A DNA stretch of 46,834 nt from Guillardia theta CCMP2712 (lineage: Eukaryota; Cryptophyceae; Pyrenomonadales; Geminigeraceae): contig NW_005434643.1 in NCBI RefSeq assembly GCF_000315625.1, positions 640,711 through 687,544 of the forward strand, given 5' to 3'. The notes under the pieces are model-generated. The model made no database searches and was not told the origin of the DNA. It saw only the letters and a program-made list of their open reading frames with translations. The position numbers and the translations under genes were made by a program. Of the stretch, positions 19,522 to 36,696 are shown in pieces. Numbering within the stretch: position 1 is the first letter of the stretch; every line of letters begins with the position of its first letter.

Positions 19522-22500
19522 ATGGTATTGTGGATTGATTCCGCCATGGACAATGTTCTTTCATTGTCGGCAAAGTACTCAACACCGAAGATGCACACCA
19601 GGTTGAGAGGGCTCAGTAGGGGGCGATGCGCGCTGGACATGGAAGCGACGCGCATCGACATCGAGCTCGCACTCGAGGATCTCAAGAAACCTTCCGGAAA
19701 GGAGGTGGAAGGAGCAGGAGCGAGCACGAGGGAGGTAGAGATCATCCTCCTCTCCGTCGCCTCCGCCCTGCATGTAGCGGAAGACATGGTGATAGCATGT
19801 ATCCGGCAGATGGACAGCTTGCAGGGGTCGCGTCCTCGTGGAGCTGGTTGTCCTCCCGCCCAAAGAGGGTGGCAGTTGCTGTGCATTTCATGAAGGACCA
19901 GACGTTCGAGCATCTCATCCTCCAGTGCGACAAGAAACGAGATCGCTCCCTCTTCCTCCGCTCCACTCTCGCTGCTGCCATCGGGAGGGTGAGGAGGAGC
20001 ATAGCAGCGCTGGAGGGCGCGGCGAGCGCAGAGCAGCTACTCAACGGTGGGAACATGCTGATGGTAACGCTAGAGAGCCTGTCCTCCTGCGGAGACTTCG
20101 AGGAGATGAACGAGTTTGTGAGTACCGTCAGACTCCCCAAGACCCCGTCGAGCTTCGACCCCCATCACTGGATGCAAGTAGGAGCAGCAGCTGCGAGGAA
20201 ATCGCTCGAGACGTCCCTGATGCTCATCGAATATCTTCCTCAGGCAAAGAACCTCATCGGCTCCGCCTCCCGGTCAGCTCCCTCCTCCCTCCTGCCGCCT
20301 TTTCCTTTCCTCCTCCTTGCTTCTCTTATTCTCTCCTCCTCCTTCTCACTTCTCCTACATCATCTTCTGCCTCTCTACACTTCTCTTCCTCTTCCCCTGC
20401 TGAAATCATGTCAGCGATCTTGGTTCTCCTCCCATGATGTTTCGCATTTGGCCGGCGGCACTGGCAGGAGGTAGAGTTTCGACAATCGTAGCTTACATGT
20501 GTTGTCTCAACTCAGCTGCTAACTTTGTTTCTACTTCCACCTCATCAATCTTCTTCTCTTGTTTCTATCCCTTCTTCTGCTCTTGTTCGTTGCAGCTTCC
20601 TGCTCTTACGCAGTCGACTTTAACCCACTGAAATTCCCCGTATTTTCCTCTCCTTACTCCTCTCCCACTTCAGGAGGTGTTACCATTGCTGCTCTGCTCT
20701 CCCTCCGTCCGGATCAGATCATGAGGTGAGTGGAGTTTGGAGCAACCAACACTATCTCCTCCTCCCACCCATCTTTTTCTTCTCACTCCTCCTCCTCCCC
20801 TAGCGGTTTCTTCGCCGTCTTCTCATCTACCTTCTCTGCTACCAAGAGCTTTGTACGGGACCACCTCGAAGGTACTCTTGTGCTCATTTTACTCTTGTGC
20901 TCCTGCTCCTGCTCCCGCTCCTGCACTGACAATTCCTTCATTTCTTCCTTCAGAACCTGCGAGGGAGATCTACAAGGAGCTGTTTTATCCTCACGGGGAT
21001 GGGCTGAATGCCTGGCGGCACCAGGTGATGATGCGAACATAGTATGATGGGGGATGTTGATGGAGAAGGGAGGCGGAGGGAGAGAGGAGCAGTACGAGAA
21101 AGAGGAGAGGAGGGGAGGGGAGGGGAGGGGAGGGGAGAGGAGAGGCAGGAAAGAGAGGATGAAATCGCTGTTCCTACAGGCTCAGATCTCCAGAGAGTCG
21201 CTCGAGCGGATGATTCATACGTTCAGTAGCAAGGTGAGTCACTTCTCCAGCTCACGTCCAGGTCACTCTCAGCTTGCAGCTCGGAAATGTCAAGTTGCAG
21301 AGAATGGATTCAAACGCTGGCCTTGACCTTGTTGCAAGGATCTATGAAGAACAGGTGATTAATTCGATGATGGTGGAAATATAGAGACGATAAAGATGAT
21401 GATGATGGAGATGATGATGATGGAGATGATGATGATGGAGGTGATGATTATGGAAATGATGATGATGGAGGTGATGATTATGGAAATGATGATGATGACG
21501 ATGATGATGATGCCGATGATGACGACGACGACGACGATGATAGTGGTGGTGGTGATGATGGGGACAACTTTTGTGTATGTGGTTCAGTGATAGCTTCCTA
21601 CTCAGATAAGTCGACCAGTCAGTAATTTATTATTCGGCGACATGTTGCAAGCACTCTTGATTCAGATGCAGGCAAATTTGACCTGCTTTTCATCCATCTC
21701 CTCCTCCTGTTTCTCCCCCCCTTTCCCGCTTGTTGATTCTCTCCTCAGTCTCCATAATTCTACCTTTTGGTTCATGAATTTTCCCTTTCCTCTTATTCTT
21801 CTCCTTTTCAAACTTCTTCTCCTCCTGCTTTTTCTTACCTCACACATCATCCAGTCGCTCAAGGCAAACATGGAGGAAGAAGCTGCCAGTGTCCATGCGC
21901 TCATGAAAGCAAATCAGCTTAGCTTGCAGGTCAAGACATTGCTGCTGCTGTTGCTGCTGTTGCTGCTGTTGCTGCTGTTGCTGTTTCTTTTCCTCCTCTT
22001 CTCCTCTTCCTGCTTCTTCTCCTGTCCTTCTCGTCTTCCTTCTTCCCGTCATCCTAGTCCCCCACGTCCTCCTTCCCCTACCACCGTCTTGCTCTTTTGT
22101 TTGCTCTTCCTCCTCCTCATCCTTGCCTGCTTTGTTTTTGTCCTGAGCGTCCTCCTCTTCTCATCGTCAACTTTCCCTACTTCAGCTCTACATCGCTCTT
22201 ATTCTATCTTCGTCTCCTCATTCCTTTCCCCTTCATCTCTTTCTCCATCCATGAATCTTAGCTGTCGCGCGCTGCAGATCATGGCAGCTGTTCCTGCCGT
22301 TTTCTTCGTCATGGGAGTTGCATACGGTGCAAGGAGGTAGGATGAGGAGGAGGAGGGGCGGGGGGTGGGGAAGGAGGAGGAGGAGAGAAGGATAAAGCTG
22401 AAAGAGGCCCAATGGAAGAGGAGGCAGTGAGTCTGAAGTTCTGGCAGGCTTTTTCTCTGGGTCATGCGAGAGCCTCCACATCCTCGAAGACAGTGAGGAG

Positions 22501-23522
22501 GAGGAGGAGGAGGAGGAGGAGGAGAAGGAGGAGGAGGAGGAGGAGGAGGAGGAGGAGGAGGAGGAGGAGGAGGAGAGTTGGGGAGAACTGAGGGGAGGGA
22601 TGGTAGCAGTAGGAAGTGACTGCCGTTACCTTCAGCCTTGTACAGACTCTGCGCAGCACCGAAAGGCTGCTCATGGACATCAACGAGCAGGTCAGAGGAG
22701 TTGAAAAAGGAGGAGGATCTTTCGTGACCAAGAAAGCAGCAGGCGGAGATCATGCCTGATTGCGATGATGAAGTTTGGGGAAACTTGTGCTTTCTGGTAA
22801 GCAGAAGGGAGAGAATGAGAGAGGAGGAGCGATGGGGGGAAAGGAGGAGGGAGGAGGGAGGGAGGAGGGAGGTAGGAGGAAGTTGGATGGTCAGAGTTAG
22901 GACGTGGGAGGAGAGAGTTGGTTGATAGTCATGCCTGCAGATCGAGAGGATGGAACGACTCGTCTCATACATGCGACTGTCACCTGAATCCCGGGAGGAG
23001 ATCTGGTTCTGCTCTATCACGGACACACCACTTTCACCTTCCCTTCTCTAAACCCTTCTCTTCAACTTCTATTCCTTTCCATGCTCTCCCTCCTGTGATC
23101 CCTCCTATCCTCCCTACGTCACTTCGCTTTCTTCTCTTGTTTTCCTTGTTCACTTCCATTGATCCTTCTTCCTCGCTGTCATTCCCCTCTGGTCGTCTTC
23201 ATTTTCCTTCCTTTTCTTCATCAATCCATCTCTTTATTACAACATCCTCCTCCTCCCTCCCCTCTTCATTGCGCTCCCTTACGTCCTCTTGCAGGAGAGA
23301 TCTTCAGCTTATCTCAAGCATTAAGCCAACATGGGAGAGCAAGAGGGCCTGCATCCGCTTCCTCCTCGACTCCGTCGCGCGAAACACGGTATGCTCCCGC
23401 CCTCCTTCTCCTCCTTATTGGTACCGCAGACATCGCCTTAATTGTTCGTCATCATCGCCGATCTTTCAGGAAAGAAGCAAGGCAAGAGGAGAAGGAGGAG
23501 TAGGAGGAGCTACAGCAGATGA
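19522..23522 (+). CDS. NCA2 family protein (mitochondrial)
   Basis: Homologue of NCA2, a mitochondrial membrane protein named in yeast for its effect on expression of mitochondrial ATP synthase genes. Exons: 19522-19826, 19868-20272, 20415-20470, 20596-20725, 20804-20871, 20954-21024, 21180-21233, 21280-21354, 21606-21671, 21855-21929, 22278-22336, 22636-22690, 22743-22796, 22941-23005, 23295-23388 and a last exon ending near 23522; about 560 residues. Family-like stretches are ISRPVSNLLFGDMLQALLIQ, SVHALMKANQLSLQ followed by IMAAVPAVFFVMGVAYG (membrane segment), SLVQTLRSTERLLMDINEQ, and WRDLQLISSIKPTWESKRAC. All joins are phase-consistent. The intron after 21671 has a GC donor (CAG|GCAAAT). 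The 19827-19867 intron and the last exon are the least certain parts. No mitochondrial targeting peptide is evident. Confidence 0.8.
22495..22576. repeat. (GGA)n microsatellite in an NCA2 intron
   Basis: About 27 GGA units with one AAGG interruption, within the intron 22337-22635. The opposite strand reads as a poly-Pro or poly-Leu frame, which is an artefact. Confidence 0.85.
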
Positions 23523-23526
23523 TGAG

Positions 23527-28366
<4,840 letters not shown>

Positions 28367-29143
28367 GTTGGAAAATCTTGTTTCAGCAGTGCTAGGAGCT
28401 TATGTGAACGAGGACGATGCAACGGATCCTGGCCATATATTTTCTTGCTTCCATGAGTCCATGCTCCAGGTTTCTCCGATCGCTCGCACCTGACTCTACC
28501 CCCCCTTCCTCCTCCGCTTCTCTTCCGACATGGCGGGCGCTGTGGCGGGCGTTGAAAAATCTATGGGGCTATTCTTCATGTTGTTTGGTCCTCATCCCCC
28601 AACAGACCAGGCCGCTGATCGGGACCGAGCGGGACCACCCAGGGTCGATCACTGAGAAATGAAAGCGGTGAGGCGGGCATGCGGAACCAGAAGGGGCATG
28701 GCTCATCATCAGGTTTAGAACGGGGTGGGGTGGAACCAAGGTGAAAATAAGGGGTGGGGTACTGGCAGGGAATTTGTCGACGCCATGCTGGATATTTGCG
28801 ATGAAGCGAAAGAATGGACGGGAAGGACGGGGAGGAGGGTGGAGGGAAAGAGCTAGAAGAGAGGATAGAATTGAGGAGATAAAGTGTCAAAAGGCGAGGA
28901 GAGGAGGAGACAGACGATCGATTTGAACACTAGACATCAGGACAAGAAGATGGGAAGTAAAGGAGGATTTGATAGAGGTGAAGCTAGGTCCTTTGGAGCC
29001 AGAAAGCTCACTAGGGACAACATAGTTGGACGTGGCAGCATCCTTCCTCGCGAGCGTTACACTGAGACATCGGTGTAGGATGCTTGCCAGTCGTGGAGCG
29101 GCGGCGTCTATTGCGGTGATCGGGATGCTCCTGGCGATGATAC
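28367..29143. other. Intergenic region between divergent genes
   Basis: The region separates the divergent starts of the FHA gene and the low-complexity protein gene and probably holds both promoters. Some frames (28741-29078) look basic and Arg/Lys-rich but lack splice support. No RNA gene or repeat was recognised. Confidence 0.45.
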
Positions 29144-30445
29144 GTGAGACTGCTCGCGATGGGGTGCATGGTGTCAAGTCTTGACACTGATGTCAGTTCT
29201 TGCCACTCTGAGGGGTCAAGAGTCGTCGGAACTTCAAGGAAGCGACGAGGTGTCATCGGCTCATCAGGCGCGAGTCTTCACCATGCTGCACAACATGGCT
29301 GCGCTCGCAGCGTGGGTTGTCTCTTGTGCTGCTGCTGTCGTTGATCAAGTGGGATCAGGTTTTGCCAGCACATCGGGAGGGTCAAGAAGCAGAAGGTCTC
29401 GTTTCATTTCGACGGGAGGGCCTGACCTTGTCGTAGGTGATGCCCTGCGGGCCCGGCGCGACCCATCCATGCTGCACAGAGCGACAGCTGCAGATGCAGA
29501 AGATGCAGGGAGGAAAGTCGCAGGTGAGCACATGTTGAATTTAAGTGACCTGACTGCTCCTGTCTCTAGTCCTTCGATTGGGCTGATCCCACCACCTGGA
29601 GCGGGGCAAAGGTGAGAGAGCATGGCTTTTTCCTCCTTTTCTCCTTCTCCTCGTCCTCTCCTTTTCCTCCTCCTCGTCCCCCACTCCGCTTCACCTCTTC
29701 GTCTTCTCTCTTTTCCTCTCGTCTTGTTGCTCTCTTCTCCTAACTTCCGCTTCCACCTTTTGCTCACCTCAATCGATCTGCAGGGAGCAGCTGCGCAACA
29801 CATCGCCAACAAGCACGTGGTGGACAATGGTACCGACCTTGCCAGCACCCGCATGCTCTTATCGACCATGCAGGATGGGCTTCTCCCAGCGCGGCGCAAT
29901 GGCAGAACACGATGATGGCTCAGGCGCAACCTGCGCAGTATCCTCCTCCTGCCTACCCGCAACCCTACGGACAGGCACCGGCATATCCTGCCCAGGCGCA
30001 GGGAGGATACTACCCGCACCTACTCCCCGGGCAAGGAGGAGTGCCGGAGCAGGTCAGTTGAAGAGGATGGAAGTGAACAGAAGGTGAATATCACGATTAG
30101 GGAGCTCCTGCCCCCGCGCAGTACCAGATGCCTTACGCAGCGGCGCAACCCTCCTACGGTAACTACGTCGCGCAGCAGCAGGGTCTGCTCTTCACCTCCT
30201 CATCTCCTTCTACTTTTTGAGCCCTTCTCTCTCCCGTTCTTCGTGCCTACCATTTTCTTTGTGAGATTTCCACTACAGGCCCCAGCATGTATCCAGCTGC
30301 TGCCCCGAACTATCAGCAGGCCTCCAGCTACCCACAAGTAACGTGGAAGAGGAAGCGTTTACAGCTGATTGTGTCTTAGCAGCCCATGTACGGAGCTCCT
30401 GCTCCCTACCAGCAGAACTTCTCGCCGATGCAACGCGCCCAGTAG
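29144..30445 (+). CDS. Small Q/P/Y/A-rich low-complexity protein
   Basis: Nine exons: 29144-29311, 29369-29395, 29437-29523, 29570-29611, 29784-29829, 29874-30052, 30101-30182, 30279-30337, 30380-30445; about 251 residues. The C-terminal half is low complexity with regularly spaced tyrosines: AQPAQYPPPAYPQPYGQAP, APAQYQMPYAAAQPSYGNY, GPSMYPAAAPNYQQASSYPQ, QPMYGAPAPYQQNF. Such Y/Q/P-rich tails occur in RNA-binding and condensate-forming proteins. The middle contains QLQMQKMQGGKSQ and SFDWADPTTWSGAK. I recognise no folded domain. The joins from 29570 on are phase-consistent and strong; the first two exons are less sure, and a start at 29159 (MGCMVSS, a possible N-myristoylation site) is equally possible. 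Tandem TAG stops end the frame. Confidence 0.65.
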
Positions 30446-30847
30446 TAGTCCAGCAGGTGAGACTCAAAGAGAGAAAGTAGGATGCAGTCGAAGAGGTGAG
30501 AAGGGTTGCCTGTGCTCGGGCAGAGGAGCTGGGAAGGTGTTGTATGCTTATTGGAATGAAAGAGATAGCATGACATCCGTCAGAAACCTTCACTCAAGTC
30601 ACGCGGACGCTCAGACGGGAAGAATTCTCCTCATGGCGGTTTGCATCTGCTGCACTCTAGAGGCGAATGAGAAGAATCAAGTGAAAGAGCACAAGAAGCG
30701 TGAGAATGGCGAGAGAAAGCGAGAAGGAGGGGAACGAGAGAGGGGGCGAGAGGAGGGAAGGAGTTGGGGAGGAGCACCGGAGAGAAGGAGGATCAACGTA
30801 TGAGTAAGGAGGAGGGAGGAGGAGAAGGTGGGTAGGGGCTAGGGAAT
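30446..30847. other. Intergenic region between convergent genes
   Basis: Holds the 3' ends of the low-complexity protein gene and the SPRY gene. It is purine-rich on the plus strand in its second half (about 30690-30830). No supported exon was found. Confidence 0.45.
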
Positions 30848-33800
30848 TTACCGCTGCTGAATCGCTTCCACATCATTCGCATGCTTTTGTCGCATCCTCT
30901 CTTGCAGCTGCTTCACGTCATCGACCTCGTCCGATCTCTCAGCCTCCTCCTGCTCCCCCCGTCACGTACATAGAAGGATCACGTACATATAACGATCAAC
31001 ATGAGGCACTTCGAGCCGCTTCTCCTCCTTGGATGCTCCTGCATCCCTACGCGTTCAGCTAGCAACATTTCAAAACTCGAGCTCACCACCAACTGCATTA
31101 GCTTCATGGAATCTCGATGTCCCAGCACCTTCCCAGCTTCTCCTCTCACCTCGGAGCGACAGAGAGTGCAGGGGCTGACTCAGTCGCTCCTCGTTCAACT
31201 GCCGCGCACTCCAGGTAGCAGAGAGCGAGACCTCGTCCAGCTCGTACTCCTCTTCCTGACAAGCTGTGCTCAGCTGCGAGGAGGGGGACGAGGAGGAGAG
31301 ACCTTCTGCTGCAGCTGCTGAGCAAGTGACACGCGTGCTCGGGCATTGGCGTCAAGATTGTCAGCTCGGATCGGCGACCCACGCGAGCTCTCCCTTTCCC
31401 CGTCCTCAGCTGAAGATGTCTCCTCGCTCCGGCCTGTTGCTCTCGCTTCGGCGTAGCGCAGATTCTCAACGTCTCTGTGGAAACTTGCATGCTCTGCTGG
31501 ATTTGTTGAGAACTTCCACCTCCCGGGATCAGTCTGAGCAAGAGCCTCGGGGACAGGGAGGGCAGGAGATAAGGCGAGAGACTGAGAGGAAGAGGGAGGA
31601 GAGAAAGAGAAGTTGCCCGAGAGAGGACAAGTAGGCGAAGTTGAAGTCCGAAAGGGCATCACAGGTCCGGCCTCACTGGTGAACGAAGAGCTTTCTCCCT
31701 CCATAATCCCTAGAAACATCACATTCTCAATCCTCGTCACTTTGTCTCGAAATGAGAACTCGTCGCCTACCTCGTCTCAGCAGAAGTCTCTGATGAATCT
31801 GGGAGGAGGGCGGGCTATGCTCGAGGTAGGGAACATCGATGCCATGCGAGGGCTGCTAGCACGACAAGGAGGAGCATCAAGAGAGCAGAACCTTCAGGTC
31901 AGGTCGACCGAGAATCACCTGCGAGAGTAGGAAGGTGGGACGAGTGGGAGAGGAGGACGCGAGGTCCTCGATCAGCCGGGAAGTGGAGGAGGCAGAGAGG
32001 AGAGGAGCGACGGCTCCTAAAGCAGCTTCTGCAGCCGCGTCGGTCATCATCATCTTGCGGGAGTCGCGGGGAGTGCAGTGGGGAGTGGAGCCTGTCTCCC
32101 AGAGCTTGGGGACCTTAGACGCTGCAAACAGGTCAAAGGCATCAACGCGGGAGGAGCTCTACCTTTGATTTCATTGACATACTTGTTGTCGTCAAGCTTA
32201 TGGTGCGGTAGCACATGCTCGCTCGCTATGCCCAACACTCGCTCCCATCGAGCCTCTTCCTTGGCCATCTCGCTTCGTGCTCGACTGTCATCCCCTCCGC
32301 TCTCAGGGAAACCCTGCCGGCGAGGTGTAGCGTTCTTTCTTCCTCCCTGCAATTCTTGATAATTTTGATGACGAGGATGATTCTGTTCTTGCTGCTGCTG
32401 TTGCTCTTGCGGTGGTTGTTTAAGCTGTTTCGGCTGAGGATTTCTTTGAGAATCTCCTAGTCTTGAAGGCGCTTTGACATTTTCGTTGAGTGGCAGGAGG
32501 TCCCTCAGCGGGTAAGAGAAGTTTGTCTGCTCGCCTAGACTAGGATCAACGAGATCATCAAGACAAGAGGAGATGAAACGAATAAAAAACAGTCGAAATG
32601 GAGGAATGAGACTATTGCAGTCACACAAAACAAACAAAAACAAACAAAAAGCTATGGTGAGCATTTTCAACCTGTGGCGGAAAATCCAGTAGTCTGTTCT
32701 CTCAAAGCTGAAGAAATATGCTTGAGATTTGCTTTGTAAACAAATGTCTCGGGTACAAAGTTAAAGAACATCGCGCCAAGAGAGTTTGACATTTCGGTTT
32801 GCTTGTGTTTGACAACACAAGCAAACTCGACTAGTTCATGTGGCCTGTTGTTGTTTGAAGAAATCAAATCAGGAAGTTCAATCTTTCTAATGAGTGCAAC
32901 GCAAAAGGTGTAGGAAAAGCAATGAGAAATGAGATAACAGAAACAACAGCAAAAGACGAGAACCAGGATCAACAGAAGGAAATGTGAGGGGCAGAGAAGA
33001 CAAAATGAGCAGGAAAACAAAACAACGAAGAGACAGGAAAAGGGAGATCGAAGCGGTACGAAGGTCGAAGGTCAAAGAATAGTCACCTCGATGATCGCGC
33101 GCTATCTATTTGTCTATTTTTTCTCTTGCTGATTTCTGTTGTTGAGACGCTACGGAGGCGAATCCTATCACCTCGCCGTTGACAGTAAAGAACATGACAT
33201 CCATTTCAAACACCTAAAATTATGGTCATTCTCAACATATGATCGTCCCTCATCTCTCAATGTTTCACGGACAATGCCGACGCCTATCACGTCTTGATCT
33301 ACGTTGAACGCTGACAAAGAATCCTCCTCTCCGCCCTCAACTTCATTCGCTCCGTTCTTTTCGTTCTTGTCATAGAAGTGTTTCGGTTGAACGCCTCTGT
33401 AGAAACGACCCTGGTTGCTCCAAAACACACTTGTCTGGTGCCAACACAATCAGCTTCAACATTTGTTATGGAATCCGATGTAACATTGTTCCATCAACAC
33501 CAACAAGCAAGTCATCAAGTCAGATTGCAAGGGCGTCACAGCAAGTCACCTTGAACGACTTCGATCTCTCAGTGTTGGAGTTATACATCATAGCCCCGAT
33601 CACAACTTGCGCGTCTTTTGGCAGTTTCAGAGATGTTTCGAAGTATCCGACGCCCCTCGGGTGGTGGGCGCTGCTGACCATTGTGAGTGAAAGAATGCGA
33701 CCAGGAGGAGGACCTGGGGAAGAAAATGCCGCCATGACTGTTGAGGACGACGACCCTTGACTTCTTCATCGCCCCCACTACCACAACCTCCTGGTCGAGA

Positions 33801-34743
33801 GGGGACTTGAGAACATTCACAGCTGCTCCTCGGCTCTGCTTGTCTGGTTCGAATGGTGACAGTTTGGGAAGCTTCGGGATGATCCGACTCGTCAAGACTT
33901 GTATCTTAGCACTTGCAGTGCCCATCTTGTCGATCAGAACAGCATCGTTCAGCTTCTCAAGAGAGATTGCGATGTGAAGCGTCGAGATATCACTGAAAAC
34001 AGTGTCAGGGCTGCATGGCTTCTGAAATAAATAGACTTACGATTCTTGCGCATACTCCAGCGGGAGAGTCTTGACAACAAGCCCATTCTTTACAAAGAAC
34101 ATCTGAGAGATGCTTGCATTGATCCCAACCCCGATTCTATCTCCGACTGCAACCTTCGAACTGTTGTTATCCATCCTGTCATCATGTGAGTTGCCGCTCT
34201 GAGGAAACTGAGAATTCACCTCCTCGAACGCCCCGCACATATCAGCTCGCCTCCTGATGAGCAGCAGAAATATCCATAAGACCCTCCACTCTCTCCTACT
34301 CTTATGCTCCCAGTCTCCGTTGTAACCCCCAAACTGACTCCTCCTCCTTCAGCAATGTGCGCTAAAGTCACTTCTACGAAAACCACATCTTCTCGTCCGC
34401 CAAAGCTGCTGGCGAGCAGGACAACTGAAGGATCGGCTGCCGCACTTGCCTTGTACATCTGAGCAGAGCATGAAGATAAGAGAAAGGCAAGAAATGAGGG
34501 TAAGAAGCCAAGTGCAACAGGATAGGAAAAAAAGCAGTAATCGGTTACCAGAGCAGTGTTACTGCCGTCTCCTCCTAAGATCCTCACGGTTGCTGGAAGC
34601 TCATGCGGAAACCCCCGAGCTGTGGGACAGTGTAAGTGCAGGAAGTACAAGGAGTTGAATCGAGCAAGACACGAGATGATGAGGATTGATGTTGCTGAGC
34701 CTTGTCTTGGCAGGGAGGGAAGCGCATCACCAAGCATCGACAA
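30848..34743 (-). CDS. Protein with two SPRY domains and a charged coiled-coil tail
   Basis: First exons on the minus strand: 34549-34743, 34220-34458, 34041-34175, 33714-33991, 33550-33673, 33273-33434, 33154-33213; later exons are less sharply bounded. SPRY 1: VVFVEVTLAHIAEGGGVSLG ... SYGYFCCSSGGELI ... VGDRIGVGINASISQMFFVKNG. SPRY 2: GVGYFETSLKLPKDAQVVIG ... VDQDVIGVGI, joined by a 59-base intron to VFEMDVMFFTVNGEVIGF, then LGAMFFNFVPETFVYKANLK, the usual SPRY end. The rest includes SLGEQTNFSYPLRDLLPLNE, a Gln-rich stretch, and helices such as EEEYELDEVSLSATWSARQL and EEAERSDEVDDVKQLQERMR, ending IQQR before TAA at 30848-30850. SPRY domains bind partner proteins; the partner is unknown. 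The region below 32600 could be a separate gene. Confidence 0.65.
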
Positions 34744-35436
34744 AGATTGACTTGATCAACAGCATAGGCACGTGCCAGAAGAGGAGAAGGGACTTTGAGA
34801 AACAGCAACAACAAGAACATGGAGAAAGCGAGGCAAAGGTGGGAATGAAAGGTAGTGGGAAGAGAGGAGGAGCGTGTGCGAGGATGAGAGGAGGTGCTTA
34901 GATGCAGCAGAGGGGAGGAGGGGAAGAGAAGGAATAGAAGGAATAGAAGGAAGGAGAGCGGGAGGAGAGCGGGAGGAGAGCGGGAGGAGAAGCTCTTGTA
35001 TCCTTCACTGACCCGACATGGCGAGAAGAAGAAATCAGAATCGGTCTCAGAGGGTGTGTAAAGGACCCCTCATATATTGCCTGAAACTGTACTGGAATGG
35101 ACGGTGGGGTTGTCGTTTTGGCTGACGGGGGTCATCGTTTTGAAAGATTTGATGGTCAAGAATGACGTGAGTCAGGTCCGACGCAGCATGCTCGCAAGAG
35201 GAGCAGGAGCAGGAGCAGGAGCAAGAGCAGGAGCAGGATGTGGTGGATAAACCAAGAGAGGGCGACAGAGAAATATGGACAGGCTTCTTCTGCACCCGAT
35301 CTTCTCCTACCTTCCCCGGGGCCACTGCGCATATGGATGTATGCAACTCAAACGATGGCGTGATTTGGCTGAAAACGTGATGGGATGAGGGACCAAACGA
35401 TTGCGCAAGTCTAAGGAGTGGTAAAGAAGGACTGGC
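34744..35436. other. Intergenic region between divergent genes
   Basis: Carries the promoters of the SPRY gene (minus) and the PH-PDZ gene (plus). There are short purine-rich direct repeats: GAGCGGGAG three times at about 34957-34988 and AGGAGC units at 35200-35237. No exon was recognised. Confidence 0.5.
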
Positions 35437-36671
35437 ATGGCAAGTGTGCTACTTGCTAACTCAGGTGCTTGGCTGGTGGCTCTTGTGTTTGGGCTTGTTT
35501 TATTCGCTCTCGTGTTGCTTGTCGTCGTCTACTACTGCAAGGTCCGTCACCTCTTGCTGTCGATGCGACGGTTGACATGACAACGTTGACCTGCAGGCTC
35601 GTGCGTTGACAACCCATGCATCAATCACACAGACAGAACATGCAGCTGAAGCAAGAGGGGAGTTAATGAAAGAAGGTAATCTATTGCTTGCCCATAAGGC
35701 GTATAGAGACTTGATATCAAATGCTTTCTTTGGTTTCCGCAGGTTTTCTCTATGTTGAGGGGCTACAAGGAAAAATGGAGACAAGATGTTTGATTCAAGT
35801 TGAGACAGACAGAATATGGATCAGACATGACACCAACAGTGTTCCGCACAACGAAATACTTGAAAAGCCGAACGTCCGTGTCAAAAACGGGAACGGTTGT
35901 GAATTCTTGCTGGTGTGTGGTGAAACAAAATACATCCTGCGAGCTCAAAGTATTGAAGAGAAGACGGAATGGATGATTGCGTTGCAGAGAAACTACCAAT
36001 TCGCTGAGACAGACTCGATTTCTAGCCAAGAATCTGTCTTTCTTCCTCCGCCTTATTCTCGCAGGCAATTCACGCATCAAAAATCCCCGGAGCTCACACC
36101 TGTTCAATTGGGGGTGAACTCGCTGCTTGTAGGCAATAAGTCAGCAACTATCAAGCGTGTCGCTGTCGTTCGAAACTTCAACGTTGATGGAATGATGACA
36201 CACCATCATCTGGCTGGCATCGGGATTAAATTCACGTACTTGCCCTCTCGCAAGCTTTACGAAATCGTTGATGTCGATAGAAGAGGCCCTGCTTCTGTTG
36301 GAGGGAAGTTGAGGACAGGAGATGTGCTGTTCTCTGTCGACGACAAGCTCATCAAAGAGAAACTTCCGCATGAAATCACCGCTTTAATTGTGGGACAGCG
36401 AGGCAGCATAGTCGTTCTCGGAGTCTCTCGGCAACCACCTGTGGAGATAGACGTATGGGAGCAGGAGCTGAGGTCGAAGGCGGGGCGAGTCTACGACAAG
36501 GGAGTGGAACTTCTTCACGCCCACCACTACCAAGAGGCGACGACTGAGTTTCGACGTGCCGAGGAGATCTGGGAGAATGACTGTGACAACTCGCTCGCTG
36601 CGAGTGTTGCGTATAGGCATCGGGTCTCTGCTATGAGAAAGACAAGCGAGCAGCGAGGTGGAGACGAGTGA
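35437..36671 (+). CDS. Membrane-anchored protein with PH and PDZ domains
   Basis: Three exons: 35437-35541, 35597-35675, 35743-36671; about 370 residues. Residues ~11-32 are a membrane anchor (AWLVALVFGLVLFALVLLVV). Residues ~62-150 form a PH domain beginning GFLYVEGLQGK and ending in the typical helix EEKTEWMIALQRN with its Trp. Residues ~210-285 form a PDZ-like domain: GIGIKFTYLP as the binding loop, then GPASVGGKLRTGDVLFSVDD and IVVLGV. A C-terminal helical stretch (GVELLHAHHYQEATTEFRRA) resembles a single TPR or MIT helix pair. It probably works as an adaptor at a membrane. An alternative donor at about 36650 (CGAG|GTGGAG) would replace the last few residues and lead into the exons listed next. 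Confidence 0.8.
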
Positions 36672-36696
36672 CCTTGCTTATGCCTCAACTGACTAG

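Noticed and set aside
34535-34600. Continuous reading of the first SPRY exon through to 34216
   Set aside because: Reading straight through inserts a hydrophobic stretch (VALGFLPSFLAFLLSS) that looks like a membrane segment but is an intron with GT and CTCAG borders; splicing restores a normal SPRY domain.
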